The translations under genes were made by a program, and so were the position numbers. Positions 52,570 through 62,136 of a stretch of 64,000 bases of DNA are shown here, piece by piece; positions within the stretch are counted from its first letter, which is position 1, and every line of letters starts with the position of its first letter. The stretch comes from Blautia sp. MSJ-19 (GTDB taxonomy: Bacteria > Bacillota > Clostridia > Lachnospirales > Lachnospiraceae): NCBI RefSeq assembly GCF_018918125.1, contig NZ_JAHLQA010000025.1:1-64000 (forward strand), given 5' to 3'. The notes beneath the pieces were generated by a model. That model saw only the letters and a list, made by a program, of their open reading frames with translations, was not told the DNA's origin and did no database searches.

Positions 52570-55092
52570 TTAAGTCTGAATCTCATCCGGTTTAGTACTC
52601 ATCAAAGCATAGGTTCTGGTATCCTGCGGATATCTGTCTGCAAAAGGTATGATTACATTTCCGTAAAAAAGCAGCCCTTCTCCTGCATTACTGTTATTTA
52701 CAAAAGAAATCTGATGCTTGGAAATATTCAATTTCTCCGCAAGGATCTTCTGATCCCCGCTGTGCTGATTTAACATCAGGATAAAATCACTGTTTCCCAC
52801 AATACTTTCTACTGCCAGAGAGCCAAGAAAATCTGTTACATTCTGACTGATTCCTGTAATGATTCCACCCCACTTACGAAATCTCTTCCACATTTCAATA
52901 GAATAATTAGCAGTCTGTGGCTGGTTCAGCAAAAGGTGAAATTCATCCACATAATAACGGGTTGATTTCCTGCGACTGCGGTTCTGTGATACTCTTGTCC
53001 AAACCATATGCTGGACAATCAACATCCCTGCTTTTCGTAGTGTGGTTCCAAGTTCCCGGATATCAAAGCATACCACTCTGTTCTGCGTATCGACATTACT
53101 TCGATGGTTGAATACATTCTGCGATCCTGTTACATACAACTGCAGACTGTTGGCAATGTTCTGTGCTGCTGGTTTATCTGGTGCATAAAAGTTCAGACGT
53201 TCATAGAAATCCTGCAAAGTCGGCATATTTTCCGGTTTTGGATCATTGTAAAGATATTTTTTATAAATGTCTTTTACACACAGGTCAATCATGGAAACCT
53301 CATCACCATTTAATTCTGCATTTTGAGGTTTCTTCATAATGACCTCGCAGAAAGATGTGATAAACTCTGCTTTATCAGCAATAATGGTATCAATATCCTC
53401 CACATCGCCATTAATCCTGTATTTCTCCGGATGATAAATAACATCCAGGTTCACTTCCATAGGATTGATGTAATCATTACTTTTTGCACTGATTTTAATA
53501 ACTTCACCATTTAAGGCATTTACCAGCGGAAAATATTCTCCCTCCGGGTCACAGATAATAATGTCATCGTCTGTAATCAGGAAAACATTGAGAATTTCTC
53601 TTTTCGTTGCAAAACTCTTACCGGAACCAGGAGTACCCAAAATCAGGCCGTTGGGTGTTTTCAATCGTTTCCGATCCACCATAATGAGATTGTTTGACAG
53701 TGCATTTAAGCCATAGTAAAGAGCTTCACCGCCTTGGAAAAGTTCCTGTGTGGTAAACGGAACAAAGATTGCTGTAGAAGTCGTAGTCATAATTCTCTGT
53801 ATTCCAGTCTGGTTCATTCCCAGTGGTAGTGATGCCACAAGTCCCTGTTCCTGCTGATATTGAAGTCTCCGTATATTGCAATTATATTTCTGGGCGATTC
53901 CTGCAGTCTGATACACAATATTGTCCAGTTTTCTCTTATTGTCCGCTGTATTCATCAGCAAAAAAGTAAGTTCAAAAAGTTTCTCATTCCTGGACTGGAT
54001 TTCATTGAGCAATCCCTCCACATCCTCTCCGTATGTAGAAATGTCCGTTGGAATAATATCCATATCATATCCGCTTCTGACCGCTTTCTTCTGTTCTTCA
54101 ATTTTCATTTTCTGAATATTTGACAGCGTACTTTTCAGGCTTTTAATAGCTGCCTTGGGATCAATTGGACGCAGGTGCATATTGATGATAAGATTCTCTT
54201 CCAGATCCAGCAGATCTGCCAGCAGTTTATCCGTAAGTTCTGGTGATGTAATCTGTAAATATGACACGCATCCAAAAGTCTGTCCCATCCGAAAATAGCT
54301 GTCATTGCGAAAATCAAATCCGGTAGGTGCAATAAAGTCTTTTGTCTGCAGACCTGTTTTTGCAACCATCCCATAATGGAAATGAAAAGATTCTTTTGTG
54401 TCCATATTCATCACATCATGCAGAATTTTCAGACGTTCTACCCCATTTAAAGGCTCTGCCATGGCTCCCATCACCTTAAAATTATTCAATACACTGGCTT
54501 CAATTCTCTCCAGCCTGGATTTTGCATTTCGCAGATTATCCGCTTTAATGGAAAATGTAATATATTTTGTTTTTACAAGCCCATTATTTCCTTTGGAAAG
54601 CTGCATTTTCAACATATCCGAATATTCTTTCCGGATATCATTGAAACAGTCATCCTGCTCTGGAATATCAATATTTTTTGCATACTCATCAAAATTCACC
54701 TGTTGATTAAGAAATGTAATTTGTACCTCGACAGAGCTGTCAAATGAATTCAGGAACTCACAATAGTTTTCAAAAATAGCCGCTTTGTCATCATTCTGCG
54801 CTAACTGGTAATTTATATCGTAAAACTGCACCATTTTTGAATAATAATTATCATCCGTCCTGCAGATACCATCCTTATATATTTCCTTATATGGAATCGT
54901 ATCCTGCGCTGTAAAAGGCTTTCTCTTCTTCTGATTCTCCGCTTTTATCATTCGAAGTTCTTTCAGACGCTTTTTTTCTTCTTTCGTAAGCCCGGTTTTC
55001 TGTTTCTTATTTTTTTCGGTCTGCTTTTTTAAAGAAATGGAACGGATTTCTCGCTTCCCTGGCTTCTTTTGCCTTTTTCTCAAGCCATGCAC
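52570..55092 (-). CDS. virB4: VirB4/TraE-type conjugation ATPase
   Basis: 840 residues at most. GTG 55092 is possible; TTG 55083 has AGAGGG at better distance. The gene overlaps prgI by about 86 bases, so the true start may lie still further in. Walker A is GTPGSGKSFATKRE (~490) and the Walker B region is YYVDEFHLLL (~712). N-terminal TraC-like features (QVNFDEYAKNIDIPEQD) are present. It powers assembly and DNA movement through the ICE type IV secretion channel and is encoded with PrgI and a VirB6-like protein. Confidence 0.95.
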   Translation of the reverse strand: MHGLRKRQKKPGKREIRSISLKKQTEKNKKQKTGLTKEEKKRLKELRMIKAENQKKRKPFTAQDTIPYKEIYKDGICRTDDNYYSKMVQFYDINYQLAQNDDKAAIFENYCEFLNSFDSSVEVQITFLNQQVNFDEYAKNIDIPEQDDCFNDIRKEYSDMLKMQLSKGNNGLVKTKYITFSIKADNLRNAKSRLERIEASVLNNFKVMGAMAEPLNGVERLKILHDVMNMDTKESFHFHYGMVAKTGLQTKDFIAPTGFDFRNDSYFRMGQTFGCVSYLQITSPELTDKLLADLLDLEENLIINMHLRPIDPKAAIKSLKSTLSNIQKMKIEEQKKAVRSGYDMDIIPTDISTYGEDVEGLLNEIQSRNEKLFELTFLLMNTADNKRKLDNIVYQTAGIAQKYNCNIRRLQYQQEQGLVASLPLGMNQTGIQRIMTTTSTAIFVPFTTQELFQGGEALYYGLNALSNNLIMVDRKRLKTPNGLILGTPGSGKSFATKREILNVFLITDDDIIICDPEGEYFPLVNALNGEVIKISAKSNDYINPMEVNLDVIYHPEKYRINGDVEDIDTIIADKAEFITSFCEVIMKKPQNAELNGDEVSMIDLCVKDIYKKYLYNDPKPENMPTLQDFYERLNFYAPDKPAAQNIANSLQLYVTGSQNVFNHRSNVDTQNRVVCFDIRELGTTLRKAGMLIVQHMVWTRVSQNRSRRKSTRYYVDEFHLLLNQPQTANYSIEMWKRFRKWGGIITGISQNVTDFLGSLAVESIVGNSDFILMLNQHSGDQKILAEKLNISKHQISFVNNSNAGEGLLFYGNVIIPFADRYPQDTRTYALMSTKPDEIQT

Positions 55093-55435
55093 CCTCTTTC
55101 TCTAATTTATCGTACTCTATAATCCGGTCATATAAGTTTTGGGAACGATAGACCCTGATTCCAGGTCTTAAAAATTTCTGCCGGATAATGTGAAGCAATA
55201 TTTTCTCTGCTGGAAATCCATCCTTTTCATACATTGCAAAAAAGAAAAATGGCAGCATCACTATGATCATAAGCGTTGCTGCCACATCTGTTCCCATTCC
55301 TGCTTTTGTCAGCAAATAGACCGGAACACCACAAATTCCTGCCAGAGAAAAACATATAATTTGTCTTTTAGTTAAATTCAGTGCTAATTTTGTCTTTATT
55401 TTTGAAAAATCTTTCGGCACTGGAACATATGCCAT
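55007..55435 (-). CDS. prgI: PrgI family conjugation membrane protein
   Basis: 142 residues with AGGAGG (55446-55451) before ATG 55435. Starts MAYVPVPKDFSKIKTKLALN with two adjacent membrane segments (~26-45 and ~52-72) as in PrgI/VirB3-like proteins, then a cytoplasmic helix ending FHFFKKADRKK. It is a component of the inner part of the Gram-positive conjugation channel, partnering VirB4. Confidence 0.92.
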   Translation of the reverse strand: MAYVPVPKDFSKIKTKLALNLTKRQIICFSLAGICGVPVYLLTKAGMGTDVAATLMIIVMLPFFFFAMYEKDGFPAEKILLHIIRQKFLRPGIRVYRSQNLYDRIIEYDKLEKEGAWLEKKAKEAREARNPFHFFKKADRKK

Positions 55436-55449
55436 ATTCTTGTTTCCTC

Positions 55450-56322
55450 CTAATGTGCATTGAAGATTGATTTTGCCAGGGAACTGGTCTTAAACAGGCT
55501 GAAACATAAAATAACTGTATATGCTGCAACTGACCAGATAGCTGTATGAAGATTATCCGCAACTGTAATAGCATTTACCAGAACTGCATAAATCGCAACA
55601 CATACCATCATAAAAAATCCCTGGAATCCCAACGCTAATAATGCCTTCACGTAATTATTTCCAATACTTCCCCATTCCCTGTTCGTAAATGTTGAAAACG
55701 GAATAGGTGCCACAGAGACATAAAGATATATTTCTATCATTCGTCCATATAAAATGACGGTAATCAGGACTGATATGATTTTTAGACATAAACTGACCAG
55801 CATCGTTTCCAGACCAAGCCCCAGTAATTCTCCGATTCCCATATCTTCAATCTGTGTTTCAAGAAGCGTTTTCAATGCTTCTGTAACATCAATAGATGCG
55901 GAACCGGTTATCATACCACCAGCATTGGATACCACATGATTCGCTACATCAAAAATTGCCATCGCAATATCAAAAGTATGAGTAACCAGATATACCGCTA
56001 CCCACATCTTAAAAATGTATTTGAAAAACATAAACGTATCCGTATCGTGCATATTGTTTTTTTCCATAATCATGGAAATCAGCTCATAACACAGTACAAA
56101 TGTAATAATCATCCCCGCAATGGGGACAATGACATTATCCGACAGATTTTTTATCATGGAAAAAATGCCACTGTTCCAATTTTGGGGTGTTTTCCCAACC
56201 TCTGTAGCAATCGTTTCTACTTTGGTATTTACATCGGTGAACATGGTATCCAGGTTTGATGTGATCCAGCCTGTTAGCAGATCCTTTATGAACTCTGTTA
56301 TTTTTTCGGTTATTCCACCCAT
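55450..56322 (-). CDS. VirB6/TrbL-like conjugation membrane protein (CD1112 type)
   Basis: 290 residues with five or more membrane segments (NVIVPIAGMIITFVLCYELI, FKMWVAVYLVTHTFDIAMAI, VSLCLKIISVLITVILYGRM, ALGFQGFFMMVCVAIYAVLV, WSVAAYTVILCFSLF) and a typical GGITEKITEFIKDLLTGWIT N-terminus. It forms part of the channel. It begins five bases after the end of the maff2 remnant, the order known in Tn1549-type ICEs. Confidence 0.92.
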   Translation of the reverse strand: MGGITEKITEFIKDLLTGWITSNLDTMFTDVNTKVETIATEVGKTPQNWNSGIFSMIKNLSDNVIVPIAGMIITFVLCYELISMIMEKNNMHDTDTFMFFKYIFKMWVAVYLVTHTFDIAMAIFDVANHVVSNAGGMITGSASIDVTEALKTLLETQIEDMGIGELLGLGLETMLVSLCLKIISVLITVILYGRMIEIYLYVSVAPIPFSTFTNREWGSIGNNYVKALLALGFQGFFMMVCVAIYAVLVNAITVADNLHTAIWSVAAYTVILCFSLFKTSSLAKSIFNAH

Positions 56323-56326
56323 TTAT

Positions 56327-56425
56327 TTATCCAAACAAAGTTGCAAGCTGTGGAATCAGGTTTATTCCAATCAGTACGATGCCACCGCCCGCCATCAACT
56401 GTTTTATGTCTTTTATGAGAAAATA
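56327..56425 (-). pseudogene. maff2: maff2 3'-end remnant, interrupted by the second element
   Basis: The last ~27 codons of a Maff2 family mobile-element protein (KQLMAGGGIVLIGINLIPQL, then ATLFG, TAA at 56327-56329). Full Maff2 has about 70 residues with two membrane helices; here the first ~45 are missing and upstream sequence is unrelated. The serine recombinase gene of the adjacent element lies just beyond, so integration into maff2 is the simplest explanation. The junction is about 56400-56425. Confidence 0.75.
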
Positions 56426-56482
56426 TTGGCTCGAAATGAGCCTTGAAAAGATTAAAATAGATTAAATTTTGATAGATTTTTC

Positions 56483-58180
56483 TTATTTATGGGAGCCGGA
56501 ACCTCTTTCGATGGTTCCAAGCTCCGGTATTGATTTTAAATTGAAATGAATTTCCATTGTAACCGTTTCAGGAGTACGGCGGTAATTTTCTGTTCCGTCT
56601 TTCTCCTGCGGTTCTGAGATAATGATTTTACTGATCAGCCGGTTCAGAAGATTGGCATCCAGTTCTTTGATATCCGCATACTCGCTGATATCGTCAATCC
56701 ACTGTTGGGACTGTGCGTCCAGTTTTTCTTCTGTGTTCAGCACACTCTCATTCTGGGAAAGTTCCTTTTTGATGTCCGACTGCTCTTTCTGCGTCTTCTC
56801 CAACATCTTATCAAAAACAGATTCTGTAATCTTGTCATTGATGAGGTCGTCATACAGTTTTGCAATCAGCCGGTCTAACGTCTCCAGACGGTCTTTCTGC
56901 TTTGATACCAGCTTCTCCAGACTGTCTCTGTGTCCCTGCGTATCTTCCTCACACAACTCTTTTACCCTGTCTTCCAGTTCTGTTCCATCTCCGGTGACTG
57001 CTTTTGCACATTCCTGGATTCTGGTAAGGACTGCATCATACAGATCATCAGCGTCCACTCGGTGCTGAGTGCAGTGTGCTTTCCCCTTATGGATATAAGT
57101 GGAACAGGTATAAACTTCATGTTGGTCTTTGGTGTGTGTCTTCTTTAATGTTAATGCACCGCCACACTCTGCACAGCGGAGTAAACCGGCAAACATACTG
57201 TATTCTCCCTGTTCTGTCTGGCGTTTCCTGCCTTTCATCTTCGCCTGTACCAGAGCAAATACATCCTGTGGAATGATTGCTTCGTGGGTATCCCTGACTG
57301 TGATCCAGTCCTCCGGAGCTTTATCTCCCTGATTGCCAATCTTAAAACGGTAGTACCTCTTCTGGGAAGCCATGTCACCACAGTAAACGGGATTCATCAG
57401 CAGGGATTTCAGATAGGATTCATCCCATACATATTTCCCATTTTCAGGGTCTTTCTTTTCCCATTTTGTGTAATAGGTACGGAGTCCCCGTTTCCGGTGC
57501 CACCATGACGGGCAGGGAATCTGCTGGCGTTCCAGTTCTCTGGATATGAAGTTAATCCCATGACCATCCACCGCCCACTGAAAGATTTTCCGGACAATCG
57601 GTGCTGTCTCATCGTCAATCAGGAGATGTCCCTTTTCCTCCGGGTCTTTCTGATATCCCAGTGGTGGAACAACGCCTGTAAACTTGCCCTTGGTTGCCTG
57701 CAGATGATAGGACGCATGGACTTTCTTGGAAATGTCTCTGGAATACATCTCATTCAGTACATTCTTAAACGGAGCAATCTCATTGTCCCCGTCAAAGGTA
57801 TCCACATTGTCGTATAATGCGATATACCTTACTCCATGCTTCGGAAAAAACTCTTCCATCAGAAATCCTGTCTGTACATGGTTTCGTCCCAGTCGGCTCT
57901 GATCTTTGGTGATTACAAGATTCACCAGTCCTTTTTCACAGGCTTTGAGAAGTCTCTGTAAGTCCGGTCGGTCTGTGTTCAATCCTGTATAACCATCGTC
58001 TTGAAACACATCCACCACCTGCCAGCCCTGTGACTGACAGTAATTCACCAGAATGTCCCTTTGGTTGGAGATGCTGGCGCTCTCTCCGGTCAGTTCGTCA
58101 TCTTTGGAAAGTCGGCAATATACGCCAACTCTCCATGTTGCATTTCTGTCTGTATTGTTACTCATATATCTGTTGTTCAT
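56483..58180 (-). CDS. Large serine recombinase of the nested element (TnpX/TndX type)
   Basis: 565 residues with GGAGGT before ATG 58180. The resolvase domain has the catalytic Ser in VYCRLSKDDELTGES (~24) and KDQSRLGRNH (~96-105). The recombinase domain (GVVPPLGYQKD) and a zinc ribbon (LLRCAECGGALTLKK, ~345-360) follow, then a coiled coil and a C-terminal DUF4368-like region (~500-560). TnpX/TndX enzymes excise and insert mobilizable elements at short sites. It is next to the interrupted maff2 gene, as expected of its attachment site. Confidence 0.94.
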   Translation of the reverse strand: MNNRYMSNNTDRNATWRVGVYCRLSKDDELTGESASISNQRDILVNYCQSQGWQVVDVFQDDGYTGLNTDRPDLQRLLKACEKGLVNLVITKDQSRLGRNHVQTGFLMEEFFPKHGVRYIALYDNVDTFDGDNEIAPFKNVLNEMYSRDISKKVHASYHLQATKGKFTGVVPPLGYQKDPEEKGHLLIDDETAPIVRKIFQWAVDGHGINFISRELERQQIPCPSWWHRKRGLRTYYTKWEKKDPENGKYVWDESYLKSLLMNPVYCGDMASQKRYYRFKIGNQGDKAPEDWITVRDTHEAIIPQDVFALVQAKMKGRKRQTEQGEYSMFAGLLRCAECGGALTLKKTHTKDQHEVYTCSTYIHKGKAHCTQHRVDADDLYDAVLTRIQECAKAVTGDGTELEDRVKELCEEDTQGHRDSLEKLVSKQKDRLETLDRLIAKLYDDLINDKITESVFDKMLEKTQKEQSDIKKELSQNESVLNTEEKLDAQSQQWIDDISEYADIKELDANLLNRLISKIIISEPQEKDGTENYRRTPETVTMEIHFNLKSIPELGTIERGSGSHK

Positions 58181-58206
58181 CTGATACCTCCGTTACGTTG
58201 CACATC

Positions 58207-58389
58207 CTACGCAGATTTCAGATTACTGAACTCATAATCATTATACTGCTTATCTTTCATTATTGCAAGTTTATCTTTTGTTTTCGTGTCACGTATTTTC
58301 TGTGCGATCACTTCGGCAAATACTTCTTTTGCGTCCTGATCACCGTCAAAATATACTTTGATATTGATGATTTTCTTCATCGCTGCCAT
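58207..58389 (-). CDS. Small element protein, TnpW-like position
   Basis: 60 residues from ATG 58389, which has GGAGGT (58397-58402) upstream; the frame to 58431 is not supported. Reads MAAMKKIINIKVYFDGDQDA, then KEVFAEVIAQKIRDT. It resembles the short TnpW-type proteins (a beta strand pair plus helix) encoded beside TnpX-type recombinases, but the match is not strong. Function unknown. Confidence 0.55.
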   Translation of the reverse strand: MAAMKKIINIKVYFDGDQDAKEVFAEVIAQKIRDTKTKDKLAIMKDKQYNDYEFSNLKSA

Positions 58390-58521
58390 TGTAAAACCTC
58401 CATTTTGGGTAAAAAAAAGCAGGTAATCCATTTTTACAGATTAACTGCCCAGACTGTTGATTGCCTTTTTGAATTTTCGTATGGATACCTACTGTTTTCG
58501 TTCGATTGCCTTGCACGGGCA

Positions 58522-58582
58522 GACGGCAGGCGGCAGGTAGGGTATCTATAAAGCCTGCCGTCCACTCCAAAATCCTGCCGTC
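58522..58582. repeat. GC-rich repeat cluster, possible origin or terminator
   Basis: GACGGCAGGC (58522-58531), a further GGCAGG, GCCTGCCGTC (58553-58562) and CCTGCCGTC (58574-58582) make an inverted-repeat cluster with a 10-bp perfect stem, in a non-coding gap between the primase-helicase gene and the small protein gene. In such elements a replication origin, oriT or terminator is plausible. Confidence 0.45.
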
Positions 58583-58594
58583 ACCCATTCTCTT

Positions 58595-60463
58595 TTATTT
58601 TTTTAATCGAATGGTATTTTCCTGTTTTTCATTCATCTGATAATCCAGTTCTTCTTTCATTCGGCTTCTGGCTTCACGCATGGTTCTCTGGGAGATTCCC
58701 TGTGATTTTGCCTTTTCATCCAATTCCCGAATTGTGACTGCATTTCCGTCCGCAAGCAGTTCATAGATCAGTTTCGTTCCTCGTTGCAGCTTTGTTTCTG
58801 TCGGCTTTCCTTCCTTTCCATCCAGAAGATCATCGGAAGAAATCTCATAAGCTCCCACCCATCGGAAACCTTCTTCATCTCCAAGTTTAAATGCCATCGT
58901 CTCACCCGGAGGTGCAAGAGAACTTTTCTCATGAATCAGCACTCTTGTTGTCGGGTCTTTCTTTACTTTTCCGATGAAAAGCAGGCTTCTCACTGCCGCC
59001 ATGATATCAATAGAGCCAAGTCCCCGGTAAGTACTCTGCGTACCCGAAGATTTATTCAGATGTCCAATCAACACAATCGCACAGCCGGTCTTTTCAGCAA
59101 TCATTCCCAGTTTTCGAAATACCGGACGGACTTCATTTGCCCGGTTCATATCCACGTCGGCACCGATAAATGCCTGTACCGGATCAATGATTAAAAGTCT
59201 GACCTGATTCTGACGGATTGCCTTTTCGATACGGTCATCGGATAATGTCAGTGCTTCTTCTGTATCATCAATGACCATAACCCGGCTCAGATCAGCACCG
59301 GCTTCTACCAGTCTCGGCTTGATTGTGTCTCCCATACCGTCTTCTGCAGTCTGGTATATTACATTGAATGGTTCAATCTCTTCCATATTCGGGAAAGTCT
59401 TCCGGTTCGTACAGGCTGCGGTCAGCATCATGGCAAAATAAGTTTTTCCCTCTCCCGGATTGCCCTGGATAATTGTCAGCTTTCCAAATGGCAGATAGGG
59501 AAACCACAGCCATTCTACACTGGTCTGCTCAATATCTTCATAGCACAGCATCGGCACTAGTTCTTCCGGTGCTTTCATTGTAACTGTTTCAATGATTGCT
59601 TTCTTCCTGTCCGCACTTTTATCGCAAAGGATTTCATTCCAGTCCTTTCGGGACGGTTTCAGACGGATGACACTGTATCCGTCCGGGATTTCTTCTGCCA
59701 GTTTCTCACAGGCTTCATTCCCTGGCTGGTCATTATCCAGGCACAAAAATACAGAAGTAATCTGAGGGCGTTCAGAAAGAAAAGCCATCAGTGCCACACC
59801 GGAGATGCCACCCAGACTCAGGTAGCTTCGTTTCTTCCAGTCTTTGGGAAACAACTGGATAAAAGAAAGCAGATCAATGGCTGCCTCAAACACAAACAAC
59901 TGATTATCCGTCCCTCTGTGACTGAATCCGCAAGATTTATCAGATCCAGCCACATCTCCCCGGTATTTTATTTCACCTGTCCCCCTGCAATGGGCATATC
60001 TTGGAATACCATCTGCATCTTTTCCAACAAACACCACATTATGGTGCTTCTTTTCTTCATAAATATCCCCACTGCTGATCCATTTCTCCACCAGATTTTT
60101 TTCAATCCCTCTGTTTTCTGTCAGATATCTGATGATTCTATCATTATTTTCCTCTTTCTCTGGCAACCGGAAGTCAGGGGACGGGGCGGGGCAGGCACTG
60201 TTCCTGCCTTCGCCTTCCTCCCCGGTCAGCATCTTGACAGCTTCCGGAAACGTAGCATTGTAAAATTCCATCACAAAATCCACCGGATAGCCACCCCTCC
60301 CCTGACTGTGCCTGTACCACCTATTTCCAGACACTGTTACACTGTCATGCTTTTTCCAACGGTATTCCTTTCCGCTTTTCATCAGTTGTTCTCCCTGTGC
60401 GTTCAGAAAAGATACAAGATCTGTCTGGTTTGCTCTTATAATCTGTTCTTCCGTATACTGCAT
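58595..60463 (-). CDS. Primase-helicase fusion (DUF3991/Toprim plus RepA-like AAA ATPase)
   Basis: About 622 residues from ATG 60463; ATG 60472 is also possible. The N-terminal part (~15-90: YRWKKHDSVTVSGNRWYRHS) resembles the DnaG CHC2 region but lacks Cys ligands. A DUF3991 region (~105-175) and a Toprim domain (VFEAAIDLLSFI, FLCLDNDQPG, ~200-260) follow. The AAA/RepA helicase has Walker A GNPGEGKTYF (~325) and Walker B LLIIDPVQAFIGADVDMN (~418). An HTH-like C-terminus ends it. It probably replicates the mobilizable element during transfer. Encoded with the MOBQ relaxase. Confidence 0.88.
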   Translation of the reverse strand: MQYTEEQIIRANQTDLVSFLNAQGEQLMKSGKEYRWKKHDSVTVSGNRWYRHSQGRGGYPVDFVMEFYNATFPEAVKMLTGEEGEGRNSACPAPSPDFRLPEKEENNDRIIRYLTENRGIEKNLVEKWISSGDIYEEKKHHNVVFVGKDADGIPRYAHCRGTGEIKYRGDVAGSDKSCGFSHRGTDNQLFVFEAAIDLLSFIQLFPKDWKKRSYLSLGGISGVALMAFLSERPQITSVFLCLDNDQPGNEACEKLAEEIPDGYSVIRLKPSRKDWNEILCDKSADRKKAIIETVTMKAPEELVPMLCYEDIEQTSVEWLWFPYLPFGKLTIIQGNPGEGKTYFAMMLTAACTNRKTFPNMEEIEPFNVIYQTAEDGMGDTIKPRLVEAGADLSRVMVIDDTEEALTLSDDRIEKAIRQNQVRLLIIDPVQAFIGADVDMNRANEVRPVFRKLGMIAEKTGCAIVLIGHLNKSSGTQSTYRGLGSIDIMAAVRSLLFIGKVKKDPTTRVLIHEKSSLAPPGETMAFKLGDEEGFRWVGAYEISSDDLLDGKEGKPTETKLQRGTKLIYELLADGNAVTIRELDEKAKSQGISQRTMREARSRMKEELDYQMNEKQENTIRLKK

Positions 60464-60501
60464 TTTCCTCATCCTTTCCTGTCTGTCCTGCTGACAGACT
60501 G

Positions 60502-62136
60502 TTATAAACTCATCTCATAGTTCCGTTTTTTCTTCACTGCCTGTTGTTTTGCATCACGCTCTGCACATTCTTTCTTCTTTTCATCCAGTTTTCTCAAGAG
60601 GGAAGTCTTCTTTTCTGGTTTCTGCTCCTCCATTTTTTCTTCTGAACGCCCGGAAGTATCTGCTTCTGCCATTTCCCGGTCACGTCTGGCAATGTCTGCA
60701 CAGCTCTGTACCTTTTTTACAAACGCAAGTTCCTCCTGATACGGCTGATTGTCTGCTTTCAGCTCTTCGATCACCGACTGGAGTTCTTCTTTCTCCCGTT
60801 TCCATCTGGCAGTTGGGACTTTCCCATTTTGATCCAGATGCTGTTTTAGTTCCCGTTCACATTTACGGTAATAATTGATTTCTTTTTTGTGCTGCTGATA
60901 ATATTTCTCCCGTTTTTTCTGGAAAAAAAAATGATTGTACTCATCAATCAATGGCTGGTTCGTCTTGATTACCTCTGCCATTTTTTCCAGATTCTCCAGT
61001 TCCTTTAACTGTTTCCGCTTTTCGGAAATTTCTTTTTTACTGACAGAAACAACACCGTTCAATTCCTCAATCCGTTCCTGCAAGTCCTCCATCGTCTCTA
61101 TCTGATGTGTCTGAAGATAATTGATGGATTTTGAAAATTCCTGTAGATTTGAGAGATTCTTACCTCTTCGTTTCATCTCCGCATAGAAATTAGGAAGTGG
61201 CGGTCTTCCCTGTGTCTTTTTATCATAATAGTCCTGCAGGCTTTCCAGGAGTGTCGGGTTCTGCCTGCGATCCAGCTCGGCTTTCATTTCTTCATAAACA
61301 GTCTTCATCCACTGAATGGATTCTTTCAGGGAAATGAACATCTGGTTGAACTGCCGGATTGCCCGGTTCAATTCTCCGATCACCGTTTTGATTCCCTTTT
61401 TCTCCATTGCCCGGACTTCATATCCCTCGTGGATAGTCGGGATCAGGTCAATCCCCTGTTCTTTGTAGGAACGGTGGTCGATTCTGGCTGCCATGTGGCA
61501 CTCTCGAAATTTTCCATTTACTTTCTCTGTCCATGCTCTCCGCCACTCCTTTAAAAGCTCCGGATCATTCCAACCGGTAGTGGAAACAGCATTGAACATC
61601 TCCTTTCCTTTAGCATCCTTCACCCGGTTTCCATCCTCATCAAGAATATATTCCCGCCTCTGCTTATTGCCCCAGATTCCTTCCTCTGTAAAAGGACGGA
61701 TTGGTACAAGCACATGGAAATGTGGATTATCCGGTTCTTCTTCATTGTCCGATTTTCCCTCATGGATTGCCAGATCTACGATCATGCCACGTGCCACAAA
61801 CTGCTCCTGGCAGAACTCTTTCGCCAATCTGATATTTTCCTCAAGTGTCAGTTCATTCTGCAGGGCAATGTCAAACGAATAGGCAAGCTGCGCCTTGTTG
61901 TTCCTTTCCACATGCTCCACCTCGTTCCAGAGGGTTTCCCTGTCAGTCAGACGCTCCGGCACATACTCCGGTGTCAGGATTTCTGTAAATACCACACCCG
62001 ACTTGCTTGTATAATCGTGTATCTTGTTGTAATAACTGTCAAAAATCCTCTGCCCGGAAATATAGGCTGCGGAAGCGATCACCATCTGTCCTTTCCCTCT
62101 GGATACATGTCTTACTGAAAAATGATACAGTGCCAT
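60502..62136 (-). CDS. mobL: MobA/MobL-type relaxase (MOBQ) of the nested element
   Basis: 544 residues. Starts MALYHFSVRHVSRGKGQMVI with the relaxase fold and catalytic Tyr region (AAYISGQRIFDSYYNKIHDY), and the metal-binding histidines are in DNPHFHVLVPIRPF (~140-150). Coiled-coil C-terminal half. It starts within the stop of the DUF3847 gene (TAATG), so they are coupled. The relaxase lets the element use the ICE or another conjugation system; it is distinct from the MOBP relaxase of the ICE. Confidence 0.93.
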   Translation of the reverse strand: MALYHFSVRHVSRGKGQMVIASAAYISGQRIFDSYYNKIHDYTSKSGVVFTEILTPEYVPERLTDRETLWNEVEHVERNNKAQLAYSFDIALQNELTLEENIRLAKEFCQEQFVARGMIVDLAIHEGKSDNEEEPDNPHFHVLVPIRPFTEEGIWGNKQRREYILDEDGNRVKDAKGKEMFNAVSTTGWNDPELLKEWRRAWTEKVNGKFRECHMAARIDHRSYKEQGIDLIPTIHEGYEVRAMEKKGIKTVIGELNRAIRQFNQMFISLKESIQWMKTVYEEMKAELDRRQNPTLLESLQDYYDKKTQGRPPLPNFYAEMKRRGKNLSNLQEFSKSINYLQTHQIETMEDLQERIEELNGVVSVSKKEISEKRKQLKELENLEKMAEVIKTNQPLIDEYNHFFFQKKREKYYQQHKKEINYYRKCERELKQHLDQNGKVPTARWKREKEELQSVIEELKADNQPYQEELAFVKKVQSCADIARRDREMAEADTSGRSEEKMEEQKPEKKTSLLRKLDEKKKECAERDAKQQAVKKKRNYEMSL

